DNA of 38,205 nucleotides from an uncultured Aeromonadales bacterium (GTDB lineage Bacteria; Pseudomonadota; Gammaproteobacteria; Enterobacterales; Succinivibrionaceae). Below are positions 10,833 to 19,737 of the stretch, piece by piece (position 1 is the stretch's first letter; the number at the start of each line of letters is the position of its first letter). The DNA lies in contig CACWLF010000011.1 of NCBI GenBank assembly GCA_902761645.1, forward strand, positions 1 to 38,205, written 5' to 3'. A program made the position numbers and the translations under genes. The notes under the pieces are model-generated. The model was not told where the DNA came from. It ran no database searches and worked only from the letters and a program-made list of their open reading frames with translations.

Positions 10833-10864
10833 ATTAAATTTCAGCTATAAAAAAACAACGGCAG

Positions 10865-11887
10865 TTACTGTTTGTCACCCATCAGACGTATTGCTTTCCT
10901 TGCAGTTTTATAGATTTCATCAATCATCGGCAAGCAGGCCATAACCTTGCGCCACTTGGAATTTTCCATTTCAGGAACACCTGAAGAGTACACGCCAGGC
11001 TTGGTAATGGTTCTCATAACTGAGGTGGCACCTGCTATTGTGGTTCCGTCACAAATTTTAATATGCCCGTTAAATACCGAACGACCGCCGATAATGCAGA
11101 ACTTGCCGATTGTCACGGATCCGGCCACAACTGTAGCACCGGCCATAGCGGTTCCGAAACCGATATGCACATTGTGCGCAATCTGGCAGAGGTTATCAAT
11201 AATCACATTGCTTTCAATAACAGTATCGTCTATGGCACCGCGATCAATACAGGTATTGGCACCAATCTCAACACTGTCGCCGATGGTTACTGAACCCAGC
11301 TGAGGTATTTTAACCCACTTTCCCTGCTGGTTTGCATATCCGAAACCGTCAGAACCGATTACGGTTCCGGACTGAATCAGACAATCGCTTCCGATCTTTA
11401 CATTGTGATAAACCGATACGTTGGCCCACAGTTTGGTGCGGGCACCTATTCTGGCATTTTTGCCTACAAAACAGTTGGCACCGATAACAGCACCGTCACC
11501 CAGAACGACACCTTCTTCGATTACTGCATTTGCACCGACAGAAACACCTGCACCGACTTTAGCCGAAGATGAAATAACGGCACTTGGATCAATTCCGTCG
11601 GCAGGTTTGGGTGTTGTATCCAGCATCTGTGCGACATATGCAAAACCTACATACGGATCCTTAAGGATTAATGCGGCGGTTCTGCAATGTTCATAGTGTT
11701 CTTCCTTGATGATAACCGCACTTGCCTTTGTCTGCTCCAGAGAACTTTTATATTTCGGATCTGACAAAAAGCTTATCTCACCCTCACTGGCGGTTTCCAG
11801 ATTTGCTATTTTTTCAATAACTATATCCGGACTGCCGCGCAATTCGGCATTCAACTTTGCTGCTATTTCACCTAGTGTTAATGACAT
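10865..11887 (-). CDS. lpxD: UDP-3-O-(3-hydroxyacyl)glucosamine N-acyltransferase
   Basis: Third step of lipid A synthesis: adds the N-linked hydroxyacyl chain to UDP-3-O-acyl-glucosamine. The N-terminal uridine-binding domain (LGEIAAKLNAELRG; ISFLSDPKY) precedes a long left-handed beta-helix of hexapeptide repeats. The catalytic histidine lies in the NLCQIAHNVHIG stretch near residue 240, and a C-terminal helix follows. Its 340 residues match E. coli (341). It starts 2 nt after the skp stop and is followed by a terminator. Confidence 0.96.
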   Translation of the reverse strand: MSLTLGEIAAKLNAELRGSPDIVIEKIANLETASEGEISFLSDPKYKSSLEQTKASAVIIKEEHYEHCRTAALILKDPYVGFAYVAQMLDTTPKPADGIDPSAVISSSAKVGAGVSVGANAVIEEGVVLGDGAVIGANCFVGKNARIGARTKLWANVSVYHNVKIGSDCLIQSGTVIGSDGFGYANQQGKWVKIPQLGSVTIGDSVEIGANTCIDRGAIDDTVIESNVIIDNLCQIAHNVHIGFGTAMAGATVVAGSVTIGKFCIIGGRSVFNGHIKICDGTTIAGATSVMRTITKPGVYSSGVPEMENSKWRKVMACLPMIDEIYKTARKAIRLMGDKQ

Positions 11888-11889
11888 TA

Positions 11890-12408
11890 TTAGTTACTCT
11901 TACTTACTAAAGCGATAACATCTTTAGAAATATCAATTGAATCTTTTGCATACATAACTGTACCCATGCCGTTGATTACAACGTCATAACCGCGTTCTTT
12001 GGCAATCTTTTCAATTGCAGCACCGATTTTGTCCATAAGCTTGTTCTGTTCTTCGGCCATGCGCTTACGTTCATCTTCCTGTAACGCCTGTCCTTTAATC
12101 TGTAACTGAGCCTGCAGTTCCTGTGCACGACGCTGTGTATCTGTCAGTTCCTTTTCCTTCATGAAAGAACCGTTTTTCTTTAACTTGTCAACAAGAGCAG
12201 TATACTGATCTGACAATTTCTTCAGTTCAGCCTGTCTTGCAGCAAATTCGCTTTCCAGTTTCTGCTTTGACTGCTTGGTCTGCGGGATCTGAGACATGAT
12301 TTCAGCCAGATTTACCACTGCAACAGATGATGGAGTTGCCGCATGAGCAGAAATACTTCCCATTGTTAATAATGTAGCTAATGCACAGCCTGCTAATAAT
12401 TTTTTCAT
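11890..12408 (-). CDS. skp: Periplasmic chaperone Skp (OmpH family)
   Basis: Holds unfolded outer-membrane proteins in the periplasm on the way to the BAM complex; works as a trimer with coiled-coil tentacles. A signal peptide is seen at residues 1-23 (KKLLAGCALATLLTMGSISAHA), then the N-terminal strand AVVNLAEIMSQIPQ, a long Lys/Glu/Gln-rich coiled coil (about 40-115) and the C-terminal strand YDVVINGMGTVMYA. The length, 172, is close to E. coli Skp (161). It follows bamA with a 107-nt gap holding a strong hairpin, and precedes lpxD by 2 nt, as in E. coli. Confidence 0.94.
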   Translation of the reverse strand: MKKLLAGCALATLLTMGSISAHAATPSSVAVVNLAEIMSQIPQTKQSKQKLESEFAARQAELKKLSDQYTALVDKLKKNGSFMKEKELTDTQRRAQELQAQLQIKGQALQEDERKRMAEEQNKLMDKIGAAIEKIAKERGYDVVINGMGTVMYAKDSIDISKDVIALVSKSN

Positions 12409-12452
12409 TTAATAATTCCTCAAATAATAACAAATTTAACTTTAATCGCTGC

Positions 12453-12480
12453 AGGCGGCCTGATTATCATCATGCCGCCT
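12453..12480 (-). other. Stem-loop between bamA and skp
   Basis: AGGCGGC (12453-12459) and GCCGCCT (12474-12480) pair perfectly, with an inner TGAT/ATCA pairing. There is no T-run on either strand, so it is not a typical terminator. In the mRNA it could act as a processing or 3'-protection hairpin that separates bamA and skp transcript levels (inference). Confidence 0.5.
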
Positions 12481-12515
12481 TGAGAATAAATCCTAACTCT
12501 GTCCCGTGTATTCAA

Positions 12516-14921
12516 TTAAAAGGTCTTACCGATACTGAACGAGAACATTTCCGTTTCATCGCCAGGTCTATCCTTCAGAGTTTTGGCAAATGTCACAGCC
12601 AGAGGTCCCATCGGAGAAAGCCACTGCAATGTTACACCGTATGATGCACGGTATAAAGACGGATCACTCATATCATAAACTCTGTTGCATCCACCCACAC
12701 AATGACTGTACCGATCCTTGTCGTATGTTGTATCAAACACATTACCTACATCAAGGAAAATCGAAGTACGTACCTGTTCACTGTATCCCTCGTCAAGGAA
12801 CGGCGTCGGTACTATCAGCTCTGCAGACGCAGCCCACATGGCATTACCGCCTATAGAGTGTTTGGTACCGAACTCGGAAATATTGCCACGGTACGGGAAT
12901 GAATATATGGCCTTAGGACCGACAGAATTATTTTTGAAACCTCTCAACCAAGGGCCGCCGCCTTCATAGAAATTGTAGAAGAACGGCAGAGTCTGCTTGT
13001 AGCCATTTACTTTTCCATATCCGTTTCCGTATCCGATCTCGCCTCGTATGTTAAACACATAATCATGTTTCTTGGTCAACGGCCAGAACTGTGTGCCGCT
13101 TAATGTAGCCTTATAATACTGTACATCGGAACCTGGTGTTGACGCCTTAATCCAGAATTCCTCCCTGTTACCGTAGGTCGGGAAGAATCCTTTATCCAAA
13201 TCATTTCTCACCCAGTCGAATGACAGACTGAAAATATTTAAATTCAGTCTGTTGTCTGCATCGGTATACTTGTCATAAAGCTTCCAGAATTTCTGAATCT
13301 GCGCATATGCCTGCAGCTGTGAAATTCTGCTGTGATCATATCCGACACCGTATTCAACGAAATTAAGTTCATTGACAGGATAACCAAAACTTATATTTCC
13401 GCCGATTGTTCTGTTTTCATAGTTAATCAGATCATCCTCGCCGGCACGGTAGTCATCATAGTACAGCGTTGTTTTCATGCTTATTCCGTCGAGAGTGAAA
13501 TAGGGATCTCTCAATGTAGCGGAATATTTTCTGTGAGCTTTGGTCCAGTTCCATTCAAGTTCACCCTTCATGCCGGTACCGAGAACATTATCCTGTGAAA
13601 GTTTAGCGCCGAAGGTTATTTTCGAAACAGTACCGTATCCGATAGATCCGGAAATGGAGTTAACCTGACGCTCCTTAACCTTGACATCAATATCCACAAC
13701 ATCTTCACTTCCGGCAATCTTATGGGGCTTAACGTCGACAGTTTCAAAAAATCCGAGACGACTCAATCTTGTTTTTGACTGTTCAAGTTTTTCATTTGAC
13801 AGCCATGCGCCTTCAAACTGTCGCATTTCGCGACGGATAACCACATCCTTGGTAACCTTGTTGCCGGTTATATTGATCTGATTTACCGATACTCTAGGGC
13901 CCGGACTTACAAAGAAATGGAGAATTACAGTTTTATTCTCGTCATTTATTTCAGGGAAGGTTTTGACCTGCGCATCTGAATAACCGAATTTACCGACAAA
14001 ACTTGCAATGCGTGTTTCATTGTTGGTCACCACAAGCTGCGAGTATGTATCGCCTTCCTCAATATCGACCAGTTTTCTTATATCTTCGTCATGTTTAATC
14101 AAATCGCCGTTCAATGTTACATGATCAACGGTATATACATCCCCTTCATTGATGTTTAAAGTAACATAGAGACCTTTTTTGTCGGGAGTAATCGACATAT
14201 CTGTGTCTTTAATATCAAATCTGATATAACCGCGGTTCAGATAAAAGGAACGCAGTTTTTCAATATCACCTTCAAACTTCGGTTTGTTGTATTTATCACT
14301 GGTAAATATATCATACCAAGGAGAATCATCATCTATTTCAAAAAGACTCAGCAGCCTTTTTTCTGTAAAATCCTTGTTTCCGAGAATATTGATCTGTTTT
14401 ACGCGGGCGGTACGGCCTTCGGCAAACTGAATACGCAGTTTTACACGATTACGCGGCAGTTCCGTAACAAGCACACGTACGTAAGCCTGATATTTACCGC
14501 CGGAATGGTAAAAATCTGTTAACGCACGCTCCATTTCCGAAATCTTGGATCGGTCAAGAGCCTCACCCACGCGTACACCCATATCGCTGATAATCGGTTC
14601 AATTTTATCCTGCTTGATATCCTCGTTTCCTGCATATTCAATGGTGGAAATTGTTGGTCGCTCCTTCACCAGAATATTCAGTACATTACCGTCGGAAAAG
14701 TTAACCGCAACGTCATCAAAATTTCCTGTGGCGTACAGTTTGCGAATATTTTCGGAAATAGTCGCCTGATCAACATCGTCCCCTACATTTACAGGGAAAT
14801 TCAATAAGACTGCACCTAATGATATACGCTGATTGCCGATAACTCTAATATCTCTAACAACTGTGGCTGATGCTTCCAAACCGAACAAAAGCGCAGCAGC
14901 CAATAATAAAAATTTTTTCAT
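12516..14921 (-). CDS. bamA: Outer membrane protein assembly factor BamA
   Basis: Omp85-family insertase, the central beta-barrel of the BAM complex that folds proteins into the outer membrane. The signal peptide is residues 1-19 (MKKFLLLAAALLFGLEASA). Five POTRA domains span roughly 20-420, starting at VVRDIRVIGNQRIS. The 16-strand barrel contains the loop-6 motif as WLRGFKNNSVGPKA (usually VRGF) and ends in the outer-membrane signature SFSIGKTF. The length, 801, is typical (E. coli 810). It is preceded by a 337-nt gap with its own candidate promoters and followed by skp. Confidence 0.97.
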   Translation of the reverse strand: MKKFLLLAAALLFGLEASATVVRDIRVIGNQRISLGAVLLNFPVNVGDDVDQATISENIRKLYATGNFDDVAVNFSDGNVLNILVKERPTISTIEYAGNEDIKQDKIEPIISDMGVRVGEALDRSKISEMERALTDFYHSGGKYQAYVRVLVTELPRNRVKLRIQFAEGRTARVKQINILGNKDFTEKRLLSLFEIDDDSPWYDIFTSDKYNKPKFEGDIEKLRSFYLNRGYIRFDIKDTDMSITPDKKGLYVTLNINEGDVYTVDHVTLNGDLIKHDEDIRKLVDIEEGDTYSQLVVTNNETRIASFVGKFGYSDAQVKTFPEINDENKTVILHFFVSPGPRVSVNQINITGNKVTKDVVIRREMRQFEGAWLSNEKLEQSKTRLSRLGFFETVDVKPHKIAGSEDVVDIDVKVKERQVNSISGSIGYGTVSKITFGAKLSQDNVLGTGMKGELEWNWTKAHRKYSATLRDPYFTLDGISMKTTLYYDDYRAGEDDLINYENRTIGGNISFGYPVNELNFVEYGVGYDHSRISQLQAYAQIQKFWKLYDKYTDADNRLNLNIFSLSFDWVRNDLDKGFFPTYGNREEFWIKASTPGSDVQYYKATLSGTQFWPLTKKHDYVFNIRGEIGYGNGYGKVNGYKQTLPFFYNFYEGGGPWLRGFKNNSVGPKAIYSFPYRGNISEFGTKHSIGGNAMWAASAELIVPTPFLDEGYSEQVRTSIFLDVGNVFDTTYDKDRYSHCVGGCNRVYDMSDPSLYRASYGVTLQWLSPMGPLAVTFAKTLKDRPGDETEMFSFSIGKTF

Positions 14922-15039
14922 TTTCTATCCGTTAGATGTAACTTTTTTAATGCTTAATATTCCGTATTTCGGGAAATAAAATCAAATACCGGCGCATGCT
15001 TTAAAGATTACTATGCGCACATAACACAAATTGCCACTT

Positions 15040-15048
15040 ATGATACCA
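15040..15048 (-). promoter_or_regulatory. Candidate extended -10 promoter of bamA (proximal)
   Basis: TGG-TATCAT on the minus strand (15048 to 15040), about 120 nt before the bamA start. There is no clear -35, and no sigma-E motif (GGAACTT...TCAAA), which would be expected by analogy with E. coli, was found. Confidence 0.35.
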
Positions 15049-15248
15049 TATTTTTATCATAATTTCTCGCAAATCGCATAAACAGAAATCAAACCGTTTT
15101 CACTGCAGATACAGAAACACGATTCCCGGAACAGAATCCAGCCCTTGCATGGATTCCACTAATTCAGAAAATAATCTGCCGTCAGCATATTTCGTGATTT
15201 GAAACGGCCGAATATATTATCAGCCGGTAAATTTCGCGTCATTTTCTG

Positions 15249-15257
15249 ATTATAACA
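15249..15257 (-). promoter_or_regulatory. Candidate extended -10 promoter of bamA (distal)
   Basis: TGT-TATAAT on the minus strand (15257 to 15249), immediately downstream of the rseP stop codon. It is a perfect extended -10, which would give a leader of about 320 nt. The same bases form a small hairpin (CTGATT/AATCAG). Nothing else recognisable was found in 14922-15258 apart from short inverted repeats (for example GAATCCA/TGGATTC near 15140-15165). Confidence 0.4.
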
Positions 15258-15258
15258 A

Positions 15259-16662
15259 TCAGTTGTAATACAAATCATTAAAAATAGCAAAGGCCATTAA
15301 TAATAAAAGCAGGAACATACCGATAAATATCAGGCGCCCCATTACCTGCTCGGAAACTTTTCTGCCTGTAATCATTTCATAGAGATAAAACATGATATGA
15401 CCTCCGTCCAGTACAGGCACAGGCAGCAGATTCATTATTCCCAGGTTGATGCTGATAATACCGAGAAAACTTAAAAAATACGCTATTCCGACACTCAGAC
15501 TCATTCCTGCCGACTGGGCAATTGCGATCGGTCCGCTTATGTTATTGACAGGGATATTGCCGTCGATAAATTTTACAATGGTTACCACGGTCAGTTTGCA
15601 GACTGAATACATTTTGACAAAGCTCTTCGGTATCGCCTCCAGAAAGCCGTAACTTCTGATAAACCGGACATCCCTGCTTTTAACCGCATCGGTAAAAGGC
15701 GCAATGCCGAATTTATAATTTCCTTCCGCATCCTTCACGGGCGTTACAGTTACGGATTTTTCCTCGTAACTGAATTTATCGAATTCCTCTGCTGTTCCTG
15801 AACCTTTGTAATCGGCAGGCACAATCGGGCGCTGCACTGCAAACGTTACATCCTTACCCGGATTTTTATGAATGTAGGATATGAAATCATACCAGTCGTT
15901 CACTGCGGTACCGTTAACACTTACAATTTTATCAAACAGTTTTAAATCGCTTTTTTCAGCAGCTGAATCCTTAACGATGAAACCGACTCTGGTGGTGGGT
16001 TCAAACAGTTTCGGCATAAAACCAAGAGGTTCCAGAAAATTTGGGTTGGAACGATCAACACTCCATCCGTCAATGTTCAAATCATAAGTAGACTCAACGC
16101 CGTCTGCATGCTTCACGGTTACCGGCACTGATTTTTCACCTATGTACTGGATAAGGGTATAACTCACATCCTCCCAGTCAATAACATCAGTATCTCCGAT
16201 CCTGACAATCAGATCATCATTGCGGAGGCCGGCAGCATATGCAGGTTTGTCTTCCTCAACATTGGAAACGTAGGGCTTAAGCGCCTGTACCCCCATAAGG
16301 AACATAAAATAAAACAGAAAGAACGCCAGCAGAATATTGAACAGAGGTCCAGCGGCAACAATCGCCAGACGTTTCCACACAGGCTGGGAGTTAAACTCAT
16401 ATTTCAGTTCTTCAGGTTTTACCTCTCCCTCCCTGGTATCCAGCATTTTTACGTAACCGCCTAGCGGAATCAGCGAAAACGCGTATTCACAGCCGTCCCT
16501 GCCGGTTCTTTTATAAAAAATCGGTCCGAAACCCAATGAAAATCTTAATACTTTAACGCCGCATTTTTTAGCGGTTATGAAATGACCGTATTCATGAAAA
16601 CCAACCAGAATAATGATTGCAATCAGAAAAACAGCTATATCACGAATAATTTGTAATGCCAT
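15259..16662 (-). CDS. rseP: Site-2 zinc metalloprotease RseP
   Basis: Inner-membrane intramembrane protease that makes the second cut in anti-sigma factors (RseA in E. coli), releasing sigma-E. The zinc-binding HEYGH lies in the first transmembrane helix (residues 23-27). Two tandem PDZ domains occupy the periplasmic part (AGLRNDDLIVRIGDTDV; SDLKLFDKIVSVNG), and the second metal-ligand motif NLLPVPVLDGGH is in the C-terminal membrane region. At 467 residues it is normal. Its ATG overlaps the dxr stop as TAATG (one shared base), implying translational coupling. Confidence 0.96.
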   Translation of the reverse strand: MALQIIRDIAVFLIAIIILVGFHEYGHFITAKKCGVKVLRFSLGFGPIFYKRTGRDGCEYAFSLIPLGGYVKMLDTREGEVKPEELKYEFNSQPVWKRLAIVAAGPLFNILLAFFLFYFMFLMGVQALKPYVSNVEEDKPAYAAGLRNDDLIVRIGDTDVIDWEDVSYTLIQYIGEKSVPVTVKHADGVESTYDLNIDGWSVDRSNPNFLEPLGFMPKLFEPTTRVGFIVKDSAAEKSDLKLFDKIVSVNGTAVNDWYDFISYIHKNPGKDVTFAVQRPIVPADYKGSGTAEEFDKFSYEEKSVTVTPVKDAEGNYKFGIAPFTDAVKSRDVRFIRSYGFLEAIPKSFVKMYSVCKLTVVTIVKFIDGNIPVNNISGPIAIAQSAGMSLSVGIAYFLSFLGIISINLGIMNLLPVPVLDGGHIMFYLYEMITGRKVSEQVMGRLIFIGMFLLLLLMAFAIFNDLYYN

Positions 16663-17861
16663 TATTTTTGAATCCTAGTCACCAGTTGAGAGGCGAAACT
16701 TTCGGCTTTCTTATGCAGTTCAAGCACTGAATCAACGTCAGCAATATTGTCAGAACAGAATTTAGCAACAGTTTCAGCGCACACTTTATAAATATCAAGA
16801 TAAGCGATTTTATTGTTTAAAAATGCATATACGGCACTTTCATTTGCCGCATTCAGAGCAGTCGTTGCCGCCTGACCGTTCCAGCATGAATCTATTGCCA
16901 GTTTCAGACATGGGTAGCGATCATAATCCGGTTCCATGAAGGTCAGTCCGGACAGTTTTACAAAATCCATGGGTTCAACACCTGAAGAAATTCTCTTCGG
17001 GTATGCCATAACTCTGGCAATAGGAGTCCTCATATCAGGATTACCCAGTTCCGCAACAACAGAGCCGTCAACATACTGAACCATTGAGTGAACAACAGAC
17101 TGAGGATGAACCAGCACCTTTATCTGGTCGTTCTCCAGGTTGAACAGCCATTTTGCTTCAATGAATTCAAAACCTTTATTCATCATGGTTGATGAATCAA
17201 TGGTTATCTTCGGGCCCATGCTCCATGTAGGATGAGCCAAAGCCTGTGACGGAGTCACCCTGCGCAGATCATCCAAAGGGCAGTCCCTGAACGGACCTCC
17301 TGAACCAGTCAGCAAAACATGGGACACTCCGGCCGCATTCAGTTCACAGAAACCTATTCTAAGCTGTTCCGACTCTGGAAGAGACTGAAAAATTGCATTA
17401 TGCTCGCTGTCCACAGGCAGAATCCGGGAACCTGATTTTCTTGCGGCCTCTATAAACAGATGACCGGTCATAATCAGAGATTCCTTGTTGGCCAGATAAA
17501 GTTTCTTGCCTTTTTTTACAGCAGCCAAAGCGGAAACGAGACCGGCGGATCCTACAATCGCGGCCATAACCGAATCACATTCATCCACTGATGCCACAGT
17601 ATTCAGCGCATCACTGCCAGAAAGAACCTCGGTTCTGACATGAGGATATTTTTTTAACTCATTCCTTACTTTTTCCGCAGCTATTTCCTGTTTCATAACC
17701 GCAAAAGCAGGTTCAAACTCCAGACAGTCCCTAATCATTACATCAGCATTGGAACCTGCTCCCAGAGCAAACACGTTAAACAGATCCCTGTTTCGGCGGA
17801 CAACATCAAGAGTACTTTGTCCTATTGAACCTGTAGATCCCAATATGGTTATATTTTCCAT
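16662..17861 (-). CDS. dxr: 1-deoxy-D-xylulose 5-phosphate reductoisomerase
   Basis: Second enzyme of the MEP isoprenoid pathway: converts DXP to 2-C-methyl-erythritol 4-phosphate using NADPH and a divalent metal; the target of fosmidomycin. The NADPH-binding GSTGSIGQSTLDV starts at residue 8. Metal and substrate residues are in PVDSEHNAIFQ and in IDSSTMMNKGFEFIEAKW. An in-frame upstream ATG at 17906 would add 15 residues unlike the family; ATG 17861 gives 399 residues (E. coli 398) with AGAAG upstream. It lies in the same run as uppS and cdsA, whose products use isoprenoid and phospholipid precursors. Confidence 0.97.
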   Translation of the reverse strand: MENITILGSTGSIGQSTLDVVRRNRDLFNVFALGAGSNADVMIRDCLEFEPAFAVMKQEIAAEKVRNELKKYPHVRTEVLSGSDALNTVASVDECDSVMAAIVGSAGLVSALAAVKKGKKLYLANKESLIMTGHLFIEAARKSGSRILPVDSEHNAIFQSLPESEQLRIGFCELNAAGVSHVLLTGSGGPFRDCPLDDLRRVTPSQALAHPTWSMGPKITIDSSTMMNKGFEFIEAKWLFNLENDQIKVLVHPQSVVHSMVQYVDGSVVAELGNPDMRTPIARVMAYPKRISSGVEPMDFVKLSGLTFMEPDYDRYPCLKLAIDSCWNGQAATTALNAANESAVYAFLNNKIAYLDIYKVCAETVAKFCSDNIADVDSVLELHKKAESFASQLVTRIQK

Positions 17862-17973
17862 TTCAAATCTTCTTTTTTCCAAAATACATGCTTGAAAAAC
17901 GAACAATATGCCGAATATTCAACAGAAAGATTTCAATTGCAATCCGGCATAACTACAGATATAAATCAAACAG

Positions 17974-18822
17974 TCAGTTGAACAGATACATAATAAAAGC
18001 GTATACAGGCAGTGCTGCCGTCAGACTGTCTACACGGTCCAGAACTCCTCCGTGACCGGGCAGCAAATTGCTTGAATCCTTGATTCCGGCAATACGCTTG
18101 AACATGCTTTCAGCCAAATCTCCAAGAACGGAAGCAATCACAGCAATAACTACCGCCACTGATACATTAACAAAATTAATGCCGTCCTTCATGAAAAACG
18201 ATAAAGCAAATGCCACAGATAGAGAAAGCACAATGCCTCCCAACAGTCCCTCCACGGTTTTATTCGGACTTACCGCCGGTATCATGTGATGTCTGCCTGC
18301 AGCTCTTCCGACGAAATATGCACCGCTGTCAGCACACCACACAAGCAACATTACAAAAAACAGATTAAAGGAACCTGAATTGAACGGCAGAAGATTCTGC
18401 GGATTCTGTGCTTCATGCAAATAAACGAGAGACCAGAAGAACGGAATAAGGGTCGTTATACCGAATACAGCATTTAAAAATCTGTTAGCCTGAATTTTAG
18501 GATATTTGAATACCAGAAACACGGCAATAATCCACCATGAAACACCCATGCCGAGAATACCGACTGCAACTTCATTTCTTCCTATGGTTTGAGGAAGATC
18601 ACCGGCAAAAGGATTAAAAAACCAGCAGGACAATGCACCAAGCAAAGCTATAATCAGAGAATATATATCAATATTTTTACTGAAAACGAATTTGCCCCAT
18701 TCGTGCGCTCCAAGCATCACAAGAATCATGGCACCGGCAACAAAAGCCACATGAGGCAGATAAAACATCCACATGACGGCAAGAGGAATCAACCAACAGG
18801 CAGTAATAATTCTTTGTTTCAC
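17974..18822 (-). CDS. cdsA: Phosphatidate cytidylyltransferase (CDP-diglyceride synthase)
   Basis: Polytopic inner-membrane enzyme that makes CDP-diacylglycerol from phosphatidate and CTP, the precursor of all phospholipids. Multiple hydrophobic segments are visible from WLIPLAVMWMFYL onwards. The CDS signature is near the C-terminus: SMFKRIAGIKDSSNLLPGHG then GVLDRVDS. At 282 residues it matches E. coli (285). The start is GTG 18822, 11 nt after the uppS stop, with AGGGA upstream. A 112-nt gap with an ATGCCG/CGGCAT inverted repeat separates it from dxr. Confidence 0.95.
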   Translation of the reverse strand: MKQRIITACWLIPLAVMWMFYLPHVAFVAGAMILVMLGAHEWGKFVFSKNIDIYSLIIALLGALSCWFFNPFAGDLPQTIGRNEVAVGILGMGVSWWIIAVFLVFKYPKIQANRFLNAVFGITTLIPFFWSLVYLHEAQNPQNLLPFNSGSFNLFFVMLLVWCADSGAYFVGRAAGRHHMIPAVSPNKTVEGLLGGIVLSLSVAFALSFFMKDGINFVNVSVAVVIAVIASVLGDLAESMFKRIAGIKDSSNLLPGHGGVLDRVDSLTAALPVYAFIMYLFN

Positions 18823-18833
18823 AAGTTTATCCC

Positions 18834-19583
18834 TTATTTGATATTTTGACTTTTTATCTGATCGCCGGTGTAACCGAAGCGTCGTTCCCGATCAGAAAAC
18901 CATAACAGAGCCCTGATATACTCTTCTTCATTGAAATCAGGCCACAGCACATCTGTAACATAAATTTCCGAATAAGCCATCTGCCAGATTAAAAAATTGC
19001 TTATACGTTTCTCGCCTCCGGTACGAATCATCAAATCCACATCAACCGGAGTTGATAAATGCCTTGCAAAATTTTCCTCGCTAAGATTATCAGCAGAAAA
19101 GCCAGGTTCCTCCATGAGTTTTTTACAGGCATTGACTATATCCCAGCGTCCCCCATAGTTTGCGGCAATATTTAAATTCAGACCGGTGTTGTTTTCCGAT
19201 TCCCTGCAGCTGTTGCGTATTTCTTTCTGTAATTCCTCGGAAAATCTGCTGATATCTCCTAGAACATTGATTTTTACATTCTGCCGGCATAATTCCTTCA
19301 ATTCAGAACGTAGAAATTTTGCAAATAAATCCAGAAGAAAATCCACTTCTTCCTTTGGTCTGCGCCAGTTTTCAGAAGAAAAAGCAAACAGTGTCAAATT
19401 TCCAATGCCTAACTCTGATGATGTTGAAACAGCAGCTCTTACAGCAGATACCGCATTGCGATGTCCGAAAATACGTATTTTCCCGCGGGTTTTAGCCCAT
19501 CGACCGTTTCCATCCATTATGATTGCTACATGATTTGGCAGATTCGCTTTAATTTTAGCTAGATTATCTGCTGCTATATTCAT
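18834..19583 (-). CDS. uppS: Undecaprenyl diphosphate synthase
   Basis: Cis-prenyltransferase that extends farnesyl diphosphate with eight isopentenyl units to make the C55 carrier lipid for peptidoglycan, O-antigen and other surface glycans. The signature HVAIIMDGNGRWA (residues 18-30, catalytic Asp24) is intact, as are LTLFAFSSENW and the C-terminal DLMIRTGGEKRISNFLIWQ. Its 249 residues match E. coli UppS/IspU (253). GAGG lies upstream of ATG 19583. A 154-nt gap with a perfect hairpin separates it from frr. Confidence 0.97.
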   Translation of the reverse strand: MNIAADNLAKIKANLPNHVAIIMDGNGRWAKTRGKIRIFGHRNAVSAVRAAVSTSSELGIGNLTLFAFSSENWRRPKEEVDFLLDLFAKFLRSELKELCRQNVKINVLGDISRFSEELQKEIRNSCRESENNTGLNLNIAANYGGRWDIVNACKKLMEEPGFSADNLSEENFARHLSTPVDVDLMIRTGGEKRISNFLIWQMAYSEIYVTDVLWPDFNEEEYIRALLWFSDRERRFGYTGDQIKSQNIK

Positions 19584-19666
19584 TGGTACCTCAAAGATAT
19601 TAAGTAAATTTTATAGAAGAAAAGATTCCGCATCGGCTCGAAAAAGACGATATACCAACAGATGAA

Positions 19667-19693
19667 GGTTGTTTATTCTTACAATAAACAACC
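19667..19693. repeat. Perfect 11-bp inverted repeat between frr and uppS
   Basis: GGTTGTTTATT (19667-19677), a 5-nt loop CTTAC, then AATAAACAACC (19683-19693). No T-tract follows on either strand, so it is not an ordinary intrinsic terminator. It would form a stable hairpin in the frr-uppS mRNA, or could be a protein-binding dyad. Confidence 0.7.
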
Positions 19694-19737
19694 ATGTTTT
19701 CAAATATATTTAAATTCTCAGAACAAAAATTTAAATA

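Noticed and set aside
15137-15165. Terminator in the rseP-bamA gap
   Set aside because: GAATCCA/TGGATTC forms a 7-bp stem, but the following bases are not T-rich in either direction.
17862-17906. Upstream extension of dxr by 15 residues
   Set aside because: The family starts just before ITILGSTGSIG, and ATG 17861 has its own ribosome binding site.
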